From Schaedlerella sp. (GTDB lineage Bacteria; Bacillota; Clostridia; Lachnospirales; Lachnospiraceae), in the NCBI GenBank assembly GCA_020024595.1, contig JAHHTO010000109.1, positions 1 to 8,177 of the forward strand: a DNA stretch of 8,177 nucleotides, in the 5' to 3' direction. Shown piece by piece: positions 1-6,196 of the stretch; the stretch's first letter is position 1, and every line of letters begins with the position of its first letter. Under the pieces are notes generated by a model that did not search any database, was not told the DNA's origin, and saw only the letters and a program-made list of their open reading frames with translations. The position numbers and the translations under genes were made by a program.

Positions 1-74
1 AATATATAAAAGTCAAGTATCTATTTATTTTTATTATTTAACACAATTTATTTTTCATTTTATCCTTTTTTTAG

Positions 75-103
75 TTGTTCCAAACTCCGCTTTAGTGTAT
101 AAT
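75..103 (+). promoter_or_regulatory. Sigma-70/A promoter of the P-loop protein gene
   Basis: A -35 box TTGTTC (75-80) and a perfect -10 box TATAAT (98-103) are separated by 17 bases. Transcription should begin near 110, giving a leader of about 58 bases before the start codon at 168. Nothing resembling an operator is obvious around it. Confidence 0.8.
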
Positions 104-115
104 AAATTTAAGAAA

Positions 116-138
116 TTTGAGTAGCGAGATTACTCAAA
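116..138 (+). promoter_or_regulatory. 5' leader hairpin of the P-loop protein gene
   Basis: TTTGAGTA (116-123) pairs perfectly with TACTCAAA (131-138) around a 7-base loop. It lies almost at the predicted 5' end of the mRNA and 13 bases before the ribosome binding site. It is followed by A residues rather than a T-run, so it is not a terminator. A role in protecting the 5' end of the mRNA is inference. Confidence 0.5.
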
Positions 139-151
139 AATACATCTACAT

Positions 152-158
152 AAAGGAG
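152..158 (+). promoter_or_regulatory. Ribosome binding site deciding the start of the P-loop gene
   Basis: AAAGGAG lies nine bases before the ATG at 168. It selects this ATG over the in-frame upstream TTG at 117, which has no ribosome binding site. Confidence 0.8.
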
Positions 159-167
159 AGATTCGCT

Positions 168-590
168 ATGGTATATTTATTGACAGGTCCAAAGGGCAGT
201 GGAAAAACACAGCAAATGATCGAACTCGCAAACGAAAAAGTCAAGACATCTAACGGAAATGTTGTACTCATCAAGAAGAGCCACAGGGACACAACCAGTG
301 TTGACTTTAATATTCGTGCAATCTGCATGGATGATTACCACGATATCACAACTTTAGAAGAACTGGTTGGCTTTTTATATGGTATGGTAGCCGGAAATCA
401 TGATATTGATACAGTTTTTATCGATGGCATTTTAAAGCAGGCAAATATTACGCTTGACAGCCTCCCGGATTTCTTGCAGAAAATCAGCAAAATCTCCAAG
501 AATGATAACATCGAATTCTACATCAGTGTAAGTGCAGAGAAAGAGAAGATTCAGGGAATTGACAGCTCAGACTTCCAGGTACTCAGCTGA
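168..590 (+). CDS. Small P-loop nucleotide-binding protein, function unknown
   Basis: A 140-residue soluble protein. A textbook Walker A motif, GPKGSGKT, lies at residues 7-14, right after the first beta strand. A Walker B-like strand, DTVFIDG, lies at 81-87 with Asp86 as the probable magnesium ligand. There is no signal peptide or membrane segment. The GPxGSGKT start recalls thymidine kinases, but the protein is shorter than that family (about 190 residues) and lacks the zinc-ribbon cysteines and lasso region, so I do not assign that activity. The family is a P-loop ATPase/GTPase-like fold and the substrate is unknown. The reading frame is open back to a TTG at 117, but that codon sits inside the leader hairpin. 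The ATG at 168 has AAAGGAG (152-158) nine bases upstream and puts the P-loop at the usual N-terminal place, so it is the likely start. The gene has its own promoter and terminator and no operon partner in the window. Confidence 0.85.
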   Translation: MVYLLTGPKGSGKTQQMIELANEKVKTSNGNVVLIKKSHRDTTSVDFNIRAICMDDYHDITTLEELVGFLYGMVAGNHDIDTVFIDGILKQANITLDSLPDFLQKISKISKNDNIEFYISVSAEKEKIQGIDSSDFQVLS

Positions 591-621
591 TTTTTACATA
601 GGTTCACTAACTTTATAATCT

Positions 622-639
622 TGTGTGATATCCCACACA
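622..639. repeat. Small dyad TGTG-GATATC-CACA
   Basis: The stretch 622-637 is an imperfect 16-base palindrome centred on GATATC (627-632), with a single mismatched pair. It can also be read as TGTGTG (622-627) pairing with CACACA (634-639) around a 6-base loop. It lies between the stop codon at 590 and the terminator. It may be a minor hairpin near the mRNA 3' end or a protein site; nothing decides between these. Confidence 0.3.
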
Positions 640-644
640 TAACA

Positions 645-688
645 AAAAAGGTGTTGAAAACCACTCAAATGGTTTTCAACACCTTTTT
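645..688. terminator. Bidirectional rho-independent terminator between convergent genes
   Basis: A perfect 19-bp stem pairs 645-663 with 670-688 around a 6-base loop (CTCAAA). Each arm ends in five A or T residues, so both the + transcript (P-loop gene, stop at 590) and the - transcript (membrane protein gene, stop at 740) see a stem followed by a U-run. It is the only terminator-like structure between the two converging genes. Confidence 0.92.
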
Positions 689-693
689 CTTCT

Positions 694-723
694 TTGACTG
701 AGTTCTGTCACCGTGTCTATAAT
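694..723 (+). promoter_or_regulatory. Possible antisense promoter facing the membrane protein gene
   Basis: TTGACT (694-699) and TATAAT (718-723) are separated by 18 bases. This is 11 of 12 consensus bases on the + strand, immediately after the shared terminator. Transcription would start near 730 and run antisense into the 3' end of the - strand gene at 740-2392. No sense-coding gene lies downstream on this strand: the short + frames there have no ribosome binding site and mirror the opposite gene. The boxes are seen directly; activity is unproven. Confidence 0.45.
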
Positions 724-739
724 CTAACAAAATGGTCGA

Positions 740-2392
740 TCATTCTGTTTCTTCATCTGAAGCCTTCACTTTCTCAGTTCGTTCCTTTCCATTCAAAGAC
801 AATACTGTATTGCTCTCTTCTCCAGCCTTATACTCCACTGTCACTTCATCGCCTTCTTCATATTTAATAATATCAATAAAGTCTACAACAGAGACATCGA
901 AAATCTCTTCGGACCCTTCCAACATTACATAATAGTGCGAGTTTCCTTCAATAACTCCCTGCGCAATCTTCGTAATCTTTGCAGTGATCGTTTCTATTTC
1001 TCTTGTATCTGCCTCCACAACTTTAATACCGTTTTGATACATCAAATCTGTATATACCTGTTCACACTCACTGACTGTATCTCCAATGGCAACAATCTGA
1101 TATTTCTGTACATTTACCATCGCATACTTCTTCACTAGCCCTGCATCATCCTTCAACGCAATAAAATATGTCGGCTCTCCAGAAATATTCAGAAGAAGTG
1201 GGAATGTCGCCACATACTTCAGATTCTGCACCTGTCCTTCCGCAGAAGACATTGCTGAGTCTTCTGTTGCTCCTTCAATGGCATAGAACTTTGTCTCCAT
1301 TGTCCGCTGATTCATCAGCACAAATCCTACATTGGACTGGTCACCACTCACCGAAGTAACACCAGTATATACCCATACATCATCATCAATTGCCAGATAA
1401 TTGTATCCGGTTGTTGTCTTCAGACAGTCACGCTGTCCCAGCACGCTGTTAAAATATCCATGCTTCAGGCTTCCATAATAATCATACAGTTCAACAAGAA
1501 GGTCTGCAGAATATGCACGGTCAATCCATTCCGGTACATTTTCAACCGCATAATCTTCTGTTTCTCCGGTAATTGCATTACACAGAACAACTCTGCCAAC
1601 TGTCACACCACCGAACAATCCAATATTGTATTTTTTCACCGGACAAATCCAATATGGAACTCCCTCTTCGTTTACTTCAAAGCTTAACTCATTAAATATA
1701 TAGGTTGGATATCGAAACCGCAAATGCCGGTAAATATTCCGATTAAAGTGATCACTCGTCGTATACTTCATTCCCTCATCAAGCTTCACCAGTTCTGTAT
1801 TCTGGGTTGCCATATCAATCTTGATATATGCTGGTATTCCTTCTTTCTGATTTGTAAACCACTTGATCAGATTCGCATAACGAAGTGGGGATACTCGTAC
1901 CGGTCTGTCCTGATAGTTGATCTGGCTGTACCAGTTATCTACCTCAAACTGAGATACCATGTCCACCATACTTCCCATTTTTCTGTTTCCAAGAAGCATT
2001 GCAGATTCTTTGTCAAGAAGCGGAATCTGATTAAAAGAAAGTTCCTCAATATCTTTTGCAAACTCTCCATCTTTGACTTTCAACAACTGCTGATACTTTT
2101 TCGCATTCACAATCGGAGAAGAAAGTAATGTTCCAATCAGATAAATACCGACAATCAGAATAAACAGTCCTGCAATGATCTTCAATCCTTTCAGTTCTTT
2201 CAATTCATAGCGTGTCGGTTTCTTCTTACTGATGTAAAATGCTGCAATTACAATAACTATCACGATCAAAAACATCCATAAATCAGAAGAATGAATGTTA
2301 ATCGCTGGAAGTGATACATAATAATACAATGCTGCAAGCACTATTACTGCGACAAGCATCCCTAGTTTCATTTTAAATTTCTTCATAAGCAT
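740..2392 (-). CDS. Membrane protein with large repeat-containing soluble region, function unknown
   Basis: I do not recognise this 550-residue protein. Hydrophobic segments at about residues 10-27, 38-54 and 70-90 look like three membrane helices. They are separated by short lysine-rich stretches such as KKKPTR at 56-61. The rest is soluble and, with three helices and a basic N-terminus, probably lies outside the membrane. This part (about 185-455) appears to hold repeated PepSY-like units. In each, a strand ends in a residue pair such as TQNTELV, TGETEDYAV, TMETKFYAI or VQKYQIVAI, and a helix follows. Some units also have a GVPYWI or GEPTYFI strand. Residues 466-535 alternate short strands with Gly-Asp turns and resemble an OB-like barrel. 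The tail is acidic. There are no catalytic motifs I can name. The ATG at 2392 has an AAAGG 7 bases upstream, while the in-frame ATG at 2386 (MKKFKMKL) is 8 bases from a second AAAGG. Either may be used. The gene is monocistronic, with a long structured leader. Confidence 0.85.
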   Translation of the reverse strand: MLMKKFKMKLGMLVAVIVLAALYYYVSLPAINIHSSDLWMFLIVIVIVIAAFYISKKKPTRYELKELKGLKIIAGLFILIVGIYLIGTLLSSPIVNAKKYQQLLKVKDGEFAKDIEELSFNQIPLLDKESAMLLGNRKMGSMVDMVSQFEVDNWYSQINYQDRPVRVSPLRYANLIKWFTNQKEGIPAYIKIDMATQNTELVKLDEGMKYTTSDHFNRNIYRHLRFRYPTYIFNELSFEVNEEGVPYWICPVKKYNIGLFGGVTVGRVVLCNAITGETEDYAVENVPEWIDRAYSADLLVELYDYYGSLKHGYFNSVLGQRDCLKTTTGYNYLAIDDDVWVYTGVTSVSGDQSNVGFVLMNQRTMETKFYAIEGATEDSAMSSAEGQVQNLKYVATFPLLLNISGEPTYFIALKDDAGLVKKYAMVNVQKYQIVAIGDTVSECEQVYTDLMYQNGIKVVEADTREIETITAKITKIAQGVIEGNSHYYVMLEGSEEIFDVSVVDFIDIIKYEEGDEVTVEYKAGEESNTVLSLNGKERTEKVKASDEETE

Positions 2393-2394
2393 TT

Positions 2395-2404
2395 CCTTTC
2401 CTTT
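2395..2404 (-). promoter_or_regulatory. Double ribosome binding site before the membrane protein gene
   Basis: Read on the - strand, two tandem AAAGG motifs (2404-2400 and 2399-2395) precede two in-frame ATGs, at 2392 and 2386. The first motif suits the first ATG (7 bases) and the second suits the second ATG (8 bases), so the start is ambiguous by two codons. Confidence 0.6.
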
Positions 2405-2412
2405 TATTTATT

Positions 2413-2588
2413 TTGCAAATTAGCAATATCAAAATACGAGATACTTTCATACTACCACCAGTAGCCCCCGCGCATGCACCAACTATCATGAGTGCAAGCA
2501 GTATTGTTTTAGAAACGAGCCCCTCTTTTGCATAAATGCTCTCGACTCTCGGAGCCTTTCAACTCTAATCTTCTTAATTTGCAAGGTA
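2413..2588 (-). ncRNA. Candidate structured leader RNA upstream of the membrane protein gene
   Basis: The predicted transcript runs about 200 bases from its promoter to the start codon. TTGCAAATTA (2584-2575) near its 5' end is perfectly complementary to TAATTTGCAA (2422-2413), which ends just before the ribosome binding site region. This makes a 10-bp closing stem around roughly 150 bases. Inside are three further elements. Hairpin A is GCTCCGA/TCG-A-GAGC (2555-2538). Hairpin B is TGCAC (2496-2492) with GTGCA (2479-2475), extended by an outer GC/GC. Hairpin C is CTAC (2464-2461) with GTAG (2455-2452). ATACT (2504-2500) can pair with AGTAT (2453-2449), which excludes hairpin C. There is no U-run after the closing stem and no coding frame with support. 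I cannot match it to a known class: there is no T-box sequence and I see no riboswitch core that I know. The overall size and end-pairing also recall 6S RNA, which I cannot exclude. Confidence 0.5.
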
Positions 2589-2594
2589 GTGGAA

Positions 2595-2623
2595 ATTATA
2601 CCATCTTTGTTTGTAAAGTACAA
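2595..2623 (-). promoter_or_regulatory. Promoter of the leader RNA and membrane protein gene
   Basis: On the - strand, TTGTAC (2623-2618) and a perfect TATAAT (2600-2595) have a 17-base spacer, so transcription should start near 2588. This is far better than anything closer to the gene; the TTGATA at 2432-2427 has no good -10 partner. The mRNA therefore carries a leader of nearly 200 bases. Confidence 0.8.
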
Positions 2624-2715
2624 TCTTTTTCCCATTTTCCATACTAAAATTCGATTTCGCATATGCAAACAGCCTTCTTATAGAAGTATTCCCCATAATC
2701 TTGAGAAAAATGACT

Positions 2716-2746
2716 TAGAAAAGAGGTATGCAACTGCACACCTCTT
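2716..2746 (-). terminator. Terminator of the second EF-G gene
   Basis: The arms 2746-2740 and 2727-2721 form a 7-bp stem (AAGAGGT with ACCTCTT). It is extended inward by a mismatch and 3 further pairs around a 4-base loop. On the - strand the stem runs into TTCT, with more T residues at 2710-2706. The T-run is short, so termination may be partial. It starts 46 bases after the stop codon at 2793 and separates this gene from the membrane protein unit downstream. Confidence 0.6.
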
Positions 2747-2792
2747 CTCATCAACTTCCTCTTCAGTTTTACTTTTTCTTTGTTCAGGCTGC

Positions 2793-4868
2793 TTATTCCT
2801 CTACTGCGCGTGCCGCAATTTCCTTTTCCTGTACATCAGACGGAGCCTGCTCGTATCTTACAAACTGATATTCATATGTTCCTCTTCCGCCTGTCATAGA
2901 ACGAAGTACTGTACAATATCCAAACAATCCTGTCATCGGAATGTCTGCCTCGATTACCTGCTTGCCACCCATAATCGGATTCATACCAAGCACACGTCCA
3001 CGTCTCTTGTTAAGATCTCCCATAACGTCACCCGTATAACTGTCAGGGACCGTCACTTTCAAAGAAGCAATTGGTTCCAGAAGAATCGGACCTGCTTCCA
3101 TGAATCCCTTCTTGAAGGCCTGAATTGTAGCAGTCTTAAATGCCATTTCAGAAGAATCTACCGGGTGATAGGACCCATCGTACAAAGTTGCTTTCACACC
3201 AACTACTGGGTATCCTGCCAGAGGACCTCTTTGCACAGATTCTTGAATCCCCTTTTCTACTGCCGGGAAGTAGTTCTTCGGTACGGCTCCGCCGACTACC
3301 TCTTCTTCAAACACATATGGCGTCTCCAAATCACCTGACGATTCAAATCTCATTTTAACGTGCCCATACTGTCCATGACCACCGGACTGTTTTTTATATT
3401 TTGTATCTACGTCAGAATTTTTACGAATCGTCTCACGGAAAGCCACCTTTGGAGTCTCTAAATCAATCTCCACTTTATATCTTGCTTCCAGTTTACTTGC
3501 TATAATCTCCAGATGCTGATCTCCCATACCATAGAGCAAGGACTGCCGATTCTCACTGTCATTGACTGCCTTCAATGTAACATCCTCTGCCATCATCTTA
3601 GCAAGTGCCTGTGAAACCTTATCTTCTTCTCCCTTTTTCTTTACAACATACTTCATATATGTATACGGTGTAGAATATTCTGTCTTCGGATAGATCACCT
3701 GCGTCGACTTGGTCGAGAGCGTATCACCGGTATTGGTATTGGTAAGCTTTGCGATCGCTCCAATATCTCCTGCAAACAGCTCACTTACCTCTGTCGGTTT
3801 GTTCCCGCACATAATGTAAAGTTTACCAGGCTTCTCCTCCGCATCTGCTGATACATTATAGAGCAGATCATCTCCCTTTAACACACCGGAACAAACCTTG
3901 ATAAAAGAATATTTTCCGATGAATGGATCAACCATTGTTTTAAATACATAAGCTGTTTTCGCTTTTGAGAAATCATAATTTGCTTCGAACATATCATTTG
4001 TTGTACGATTCATTCCAAGACATTTTTTCTTATCCGGGCTCGGGAAAAATCGTACAATATCAGACAACAGGTTAGCAACACCTTGTGCCTGTATATTGGA
4101 GCCCATGGCAACCGGAACAATATCACCATCCATAACTTCCGTACGCATTGCTGCACGAATCTCTTCTACTGAAAATTCATCCCCGTTGAAATAGCGTTCC
4201 ATAAACTCTTCGCTTGTCTCAGCAACCGCTTCCATCAGAGAATCTCTCAACATCTCTAGGTTCGGCTTACAGTACTCCGGAATCTCGCACTCTTCTCTCT
4301 GTCCAATGCCGGTATATCTTCTTCCTGCGTTCTTAATGACGTTGATATATCCGACCAGTTTCTCATTCTCACGAATCGGCTGGAAATGTGGAGCAATCTT
4401 TTTTCCGTATCTTTCTGTCAAATCTTCCACAACCTGACGAAAACTTGCATCATCCACATCCATCTCTGTCACATAAACCATACGTGGCAAATCGTACTTA
4501 TCACACAGTTCCCATGCTTTTTCCGTACCAACCTGCACACCGGCCTTACCGGAAACAACAATAATTGCCGCATCTGCTGCACTGACGGCCTCTTCTACTT
4601 CGCCTACAAAGTCAAAATATCCCGGTGTATCAAGAACATTGATTTTTGCCTTCTCCCATTCAATCGGTACGATACTTGTGCTGACTGAGAAACCACGTTT
4701 CTGTTCTTCCTTATCAAAATCACTGACCGTATTGAATTCTGATATCTTACCGATACGGTTGGTTGCACCGGATACATAAAGCATAGCCTCTGTCAAACTT
4801 GTCTTTCCGCTGCCTCCGTGACCAAGCAATACCACGTTTCTGATTTCATCTGTTCTGTAAACCTTCAT
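2793..4868 (-). CDS. fusA2: Elongation factor G paralogue (EF-G2/FusA2-like GTPase)
   Basis: At 691 residues this is full length for EF-G (about 690-700), with all domains: GTPase domain with G' insert (1-290), II (about 303-395), III (400-475), IV (476-595) and V (596-675). Retention of the G' insert argues against a TetM-type ribosomal protection protein. P-loop GHGGSGKT (16-23) and DTPG (80-83) are present. The domain IV tip GSYHPVDSSEMAF (565-577) keeps the conserved His568. Several GTPase residues differ from housekeeping EF-G. The catalytic His of DTPGH is Tyr84, the switch I RGITI is RGFSV with Ser61 for Thr, and NKMD is TEMD (134-137). The P-loop also departs from AHIDAGKT. The His-to-Tyr change is typical of the second EF-G group. 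Known paralogues (Mycobacterium FusA2, Bacteroides EF-G2) show little or no ribosome-stimulated GTPase, and the Bacteroides protein supports slow, GTP-sparing translocation. The same role here is inference. AAGGAGG (4882-4876) lies 7 bases before the ATG. The gene is monocistronic and divergent from tyrA. Confidence 0.93.
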   Translation of the reverse strand: MKVYRTDEIRNVVLLGHGGSGKTSLTEAMLYVSGATNRIGKISEFNTVSDFDKEEQKRGFSVSTSIVPIEWEKAKINVLDTPGYFDFVGEVEEAVSAADAAIIVVSGKAGVQVGTEKAWELCDKYDLPRMVYVTEMDVDDASFRQVVEDLTERYGKKIAPHFQPIRENEKLVGYINVIKNAGRRYTGIGQREECEIPEYCKPNLEMLRDSLMEAVAETSEEFMERYFNGDEFSVEEIRAAMRTEVMDGDIVPVAMGSNIQAQGVANLLSDIVRFFPSPDKKKCLGMNRTTNDMFEANYDFSKAKTAYVFKTMVDPFIGKYSFIKVCSGVLKGDDLLYNVSADAEEKPGKLYIMCGNKPTEVSELFAGDIGAIAKLTNTNTGDTLSTKSTQVIYPKTEYSTPYTYMKYVVKKKGEEDKVSQALAKMMAEDVTLKAVNDSENRQSLLYGMGDQHLEIIASKLEARYKVEIDLETPKVAFRETIRKNSDVDTKYKKQSGGHGQYGHVKMRFESSGDLETPYVFEEEVVGGAVPKNYFPAVEKGIQESVQRGPLAGYPVVGVKATLYDGSYHPVDSSEMAFKTATIQAFKKGFMEAGPILLEPIASLKVTVPDSYTGDVMGDLNKRRGRVLGMNPIMGGKQVIEADIPMTGLFGYCTVLRSMTGGRGTYEYQFVRYEQAPSDVQEKEIAARAVEE

Positions 4869-4895
4869 GCTGCTGCCTCCTTGTCTGTCATCTTT

Positions 4896-4920
4896 ATGCG
4901 GAACTTCTTTCGATCCGCAC
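4896..4920 (-). promoter_or_regulatory. Leader hairpin of the EF-G paralogue mRNA
   Basis: On the - strand TGCGGA (4919-4914) pairs perfectly with TCCGCA (4902-4897), with a G-U pair outside and an 11-base purine-rich loop. It lies between the predicted mRNA start (about 4931) and the AAGGAGG at 4882-4876. No T-run follows, so it is not an intrinsic terminator. It could affect mRNA stability or bind a regulator; neither is shown. Confidence 0.45.
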
Positions 4921-4937
4921 GAACATTTTATGTTGAT

Positions 4938-4966
4938 ATTGTACTAAATTTTCATTACTTTTACAA
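4938..4966 (-). promoter_or_regulatory. Promoter of the EF-G paralogue
   Basis: On the - strand, TTGTAA (4966-4961) and TACAAT (4943-4938) are separated by 17 bases. Transcription should start near 4931, giving a leader of about 62 bases. It is divergent from the tyrA promoter, with about 45 A/T-rich bases between the two -35 boxes. Confidence 0.7.
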
Positions 4967-5011
4967 CTATTTTATTAATTTTTAACAACAAAATTGTATC
5001 TTTCGAATTTC

Positions 5012-5040
5012 TTTACTTTTGCAATTTAAAGTGATAGAAT
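5012..5040 (+). promoter_or_regulatory. Promoter of the tyrA-aroA operon
   Basis: TTTACT (5012-5017) and TAGAAT (5035-5040) have a 17-base spacer. TGA (5032-5034) just before the -10 makes an extended -10 element, which offsets the weak -35. Transcription should start near 5047, leaving a leader of only about 28 bases. That leaves no room for a T-box or attenuator, so any tyrosine control must act at initiation or on the enzyme. Confidence 0.65.
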
Positions 5041-5074
5041 ATTTTTATATACGCAAAGAAAGGATATCATACAT

Positions 5075-6196
5075 ATGACTACAGATATTTCAGATTTTCC
5101 TCATTTAAAAAAAGTAGGCTTTATCGGGCTTGGCCTCATCGGCGGTTCCATTGCCAAGGCAATCCGTCAATACTATCCTCGCTGCGAACTGGCTGCTTTT
5201 GATATGGATAAAGAAACACTGGCTTTTGCTGTAGAGGATGGTACCATTGATTTCTGCTGCTCTGCTATTGATTCTAATTTTCAGGATTGTTCCTATATTT
5301 TCCTCTGCACCCCAGTTGCTTACAATGCAGACTATTTGCATCAATTAAAGGACTGCATCGGCCCCAATTGTATGATCACAGACGTAGGCAGTGTAAAGAC
5401 TTCTATTCATGAAGAGGTCAGTACTCTCAAAATGGGAGCACAGTTCATCGGTGGACATCCCATGACAGGATCAGAAAAGAGCGGGTTTTTCAATGCAAAA
5501 GCTCACCTGATTGAAAATGCATATTATATCCTTACGCCCTCACCTGATGTTCCGGATTCAAAAGTTACCGAATTCCGTATTTTCATCGAATCTCTCCACG
5601 CGATTCCGATCATACTTGATTACACGGAACATGATTATATAACCGGAGCGATCAGCCATCTGCCACATATTCTTGCTGCCTGCCTTGTAAATTATGTTCA
5701 TAGCGCAGACAATGAGGAAGAACGGATGAAACAACTGGCTGCCGGCGGTTTTAAAGACATTACCAGAATTGCCTCTTCTTCTCCGGTAATGTGGCAACAG
5801 ATCTGTCTGAAAAATAAGGACAACATTTCCTCCATTCTTGGCGAATACATCCAAACACTTCGGAGCGCAAAAGATGCGATTGATGCCGGTGAGGCACAAA
5901 AATTATATTCCATGTTTGAAAGTTCAAGGGAGTATCGAAATTCTATATCAAACGATTCTTTGGGACCAATCAAGAAGCAGTTCGCACTCTATTGTGACAT
6001 TGTAGATGAGGTCGGCGGAATCGCCACTGTTGCAACCATTCTGGCAGATCATAGTATCAGCATTAAAAATATCGGGATTATTCATAACAGAGAGTTCGAA
6101 GAAGGTGTTCTTCGAATTGAATTTTACGAAGAAACTGCTTCTTTAAACGCAGCAGAACTACTGAAAAAGCATCAATTCATTGTATCCGAAATATAA
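5075..6196 (+). CDS. tyrA: Prephenate dehydrogenase (tyrosine biosynthesis) with ACT domain
   Basis: The product catalyses NAD(P)-dependent oxidative decarboxylation of prephenate to 4-hydroxyphenylpyruvate in the cytosol, the committed step to tyrosine. The 373-residue protein opens with a Rossmann fold. Its dinucleotide motif GLGLIGGS is at 18-25, and Asp43 ends the second strand (AAFDMD, 40-45), which fits NAD preference. Family motifs follow: ITDVGSVK (101-108), GGHPMTGSEKSG (126-137) with the conserved His128, and the helical-domain motif SHLPH (194-198). GGFKDITRIASSSP (224-237) is a further TyrA signature. Residues about 303-373 form an ACT domain (IVDEVGGIATVATILADH), the usual site of tyrosine feedback in Firmicutes TyrA. 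The length fits the ACT-bearing form (about 365-375). The start is supported by GAAAGGA (5058-5064), 10 bases upstream. It is the first gene of an operon with aroA, 64 bases downstream. Confidence 0.95.
   Translation: MTTDISDFPHLKKVGFIGLGLIGGSIAKAIRQYYPRCELAAFDMDKETLAFAVEDGTIDFCCSAIDSNFQDCSYIFLCTPVAYNADYLHQLKDCIGPNCMITDVGSVKTSIHEEVSTLKMGAQFIGGHPMTGSEKSGFFNAKAHLIENAYYILTPSPDVPDSKVTEFRIFIESLHAIPIILDYTEHDYITGAISHLPHILAACLVNYVHSADNEEERMKQLAAGGFKDITRIASSSPVMWQQICLKNKDNISSILGEYIQTLRSAKDAIDAGEAQKLYSMFESSREYRNSISNDSLGPIKKQFALYCDIVDEVGGIATVATILADHSISIKNIGIIHNREFEEGVLRIEFYEETASLNAAELLKKHQFIVSEI

Noticed and set aside
11..16. TTGACT on the - strand at the left edge, a possible -35 box of a divergent gene.
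   Set aside because: A -10 box at normal spacing would fall outside the window, so it cannot be judged.
732..932. A + strand frame just downstream of the possible antisense promoter, which would be nearly leaderless.
   Set aside because: There is no ribosome binding site, the composition is Ser/Thr-rich low complexity, and it mirrors the acidic C-terminus of the opposite gene. The promoter, if active, more likely makes a non-coding RNA.
2413..2588. T-box or tRNA identity for the leader region (it contains UGGUGGUAGU and several hairpins).
   Set aside because: The T-box consensus AGGGUGGNACCGCG and a terminator/antiterminator pair are missing. No tRNA T-arm (GGTTCGAATCC-like) or 7-bp acceptor with CCA fits.
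2486..2662. A 58-codon - strand frame starting at an ATG at 2662 with a weak AAGG ten bases upstream.
   Set aside because: It spans the strong promoter at 2595-2623 and the leader RNA, has no recognisable domain, and its basic, irregular composition looks non-coding.
2589..3338. A long + strand open frame (249 codons).
   Set aside because: It lies mostly opposite the well-supported EF-G gene, is rich in Cys, Ser, Arg and His as expected of an antisense shadow, and has no ribosome binding site.
2793..4868. Tetracycline-resistance ribosomal protection protein (TetM type).
   Set aside because: The protein keeps an EF-G G' insert and EF-G domain IV tip sequence, and its domain IV and V motifs match EF-G; the TetM-type features I know are not apparent.
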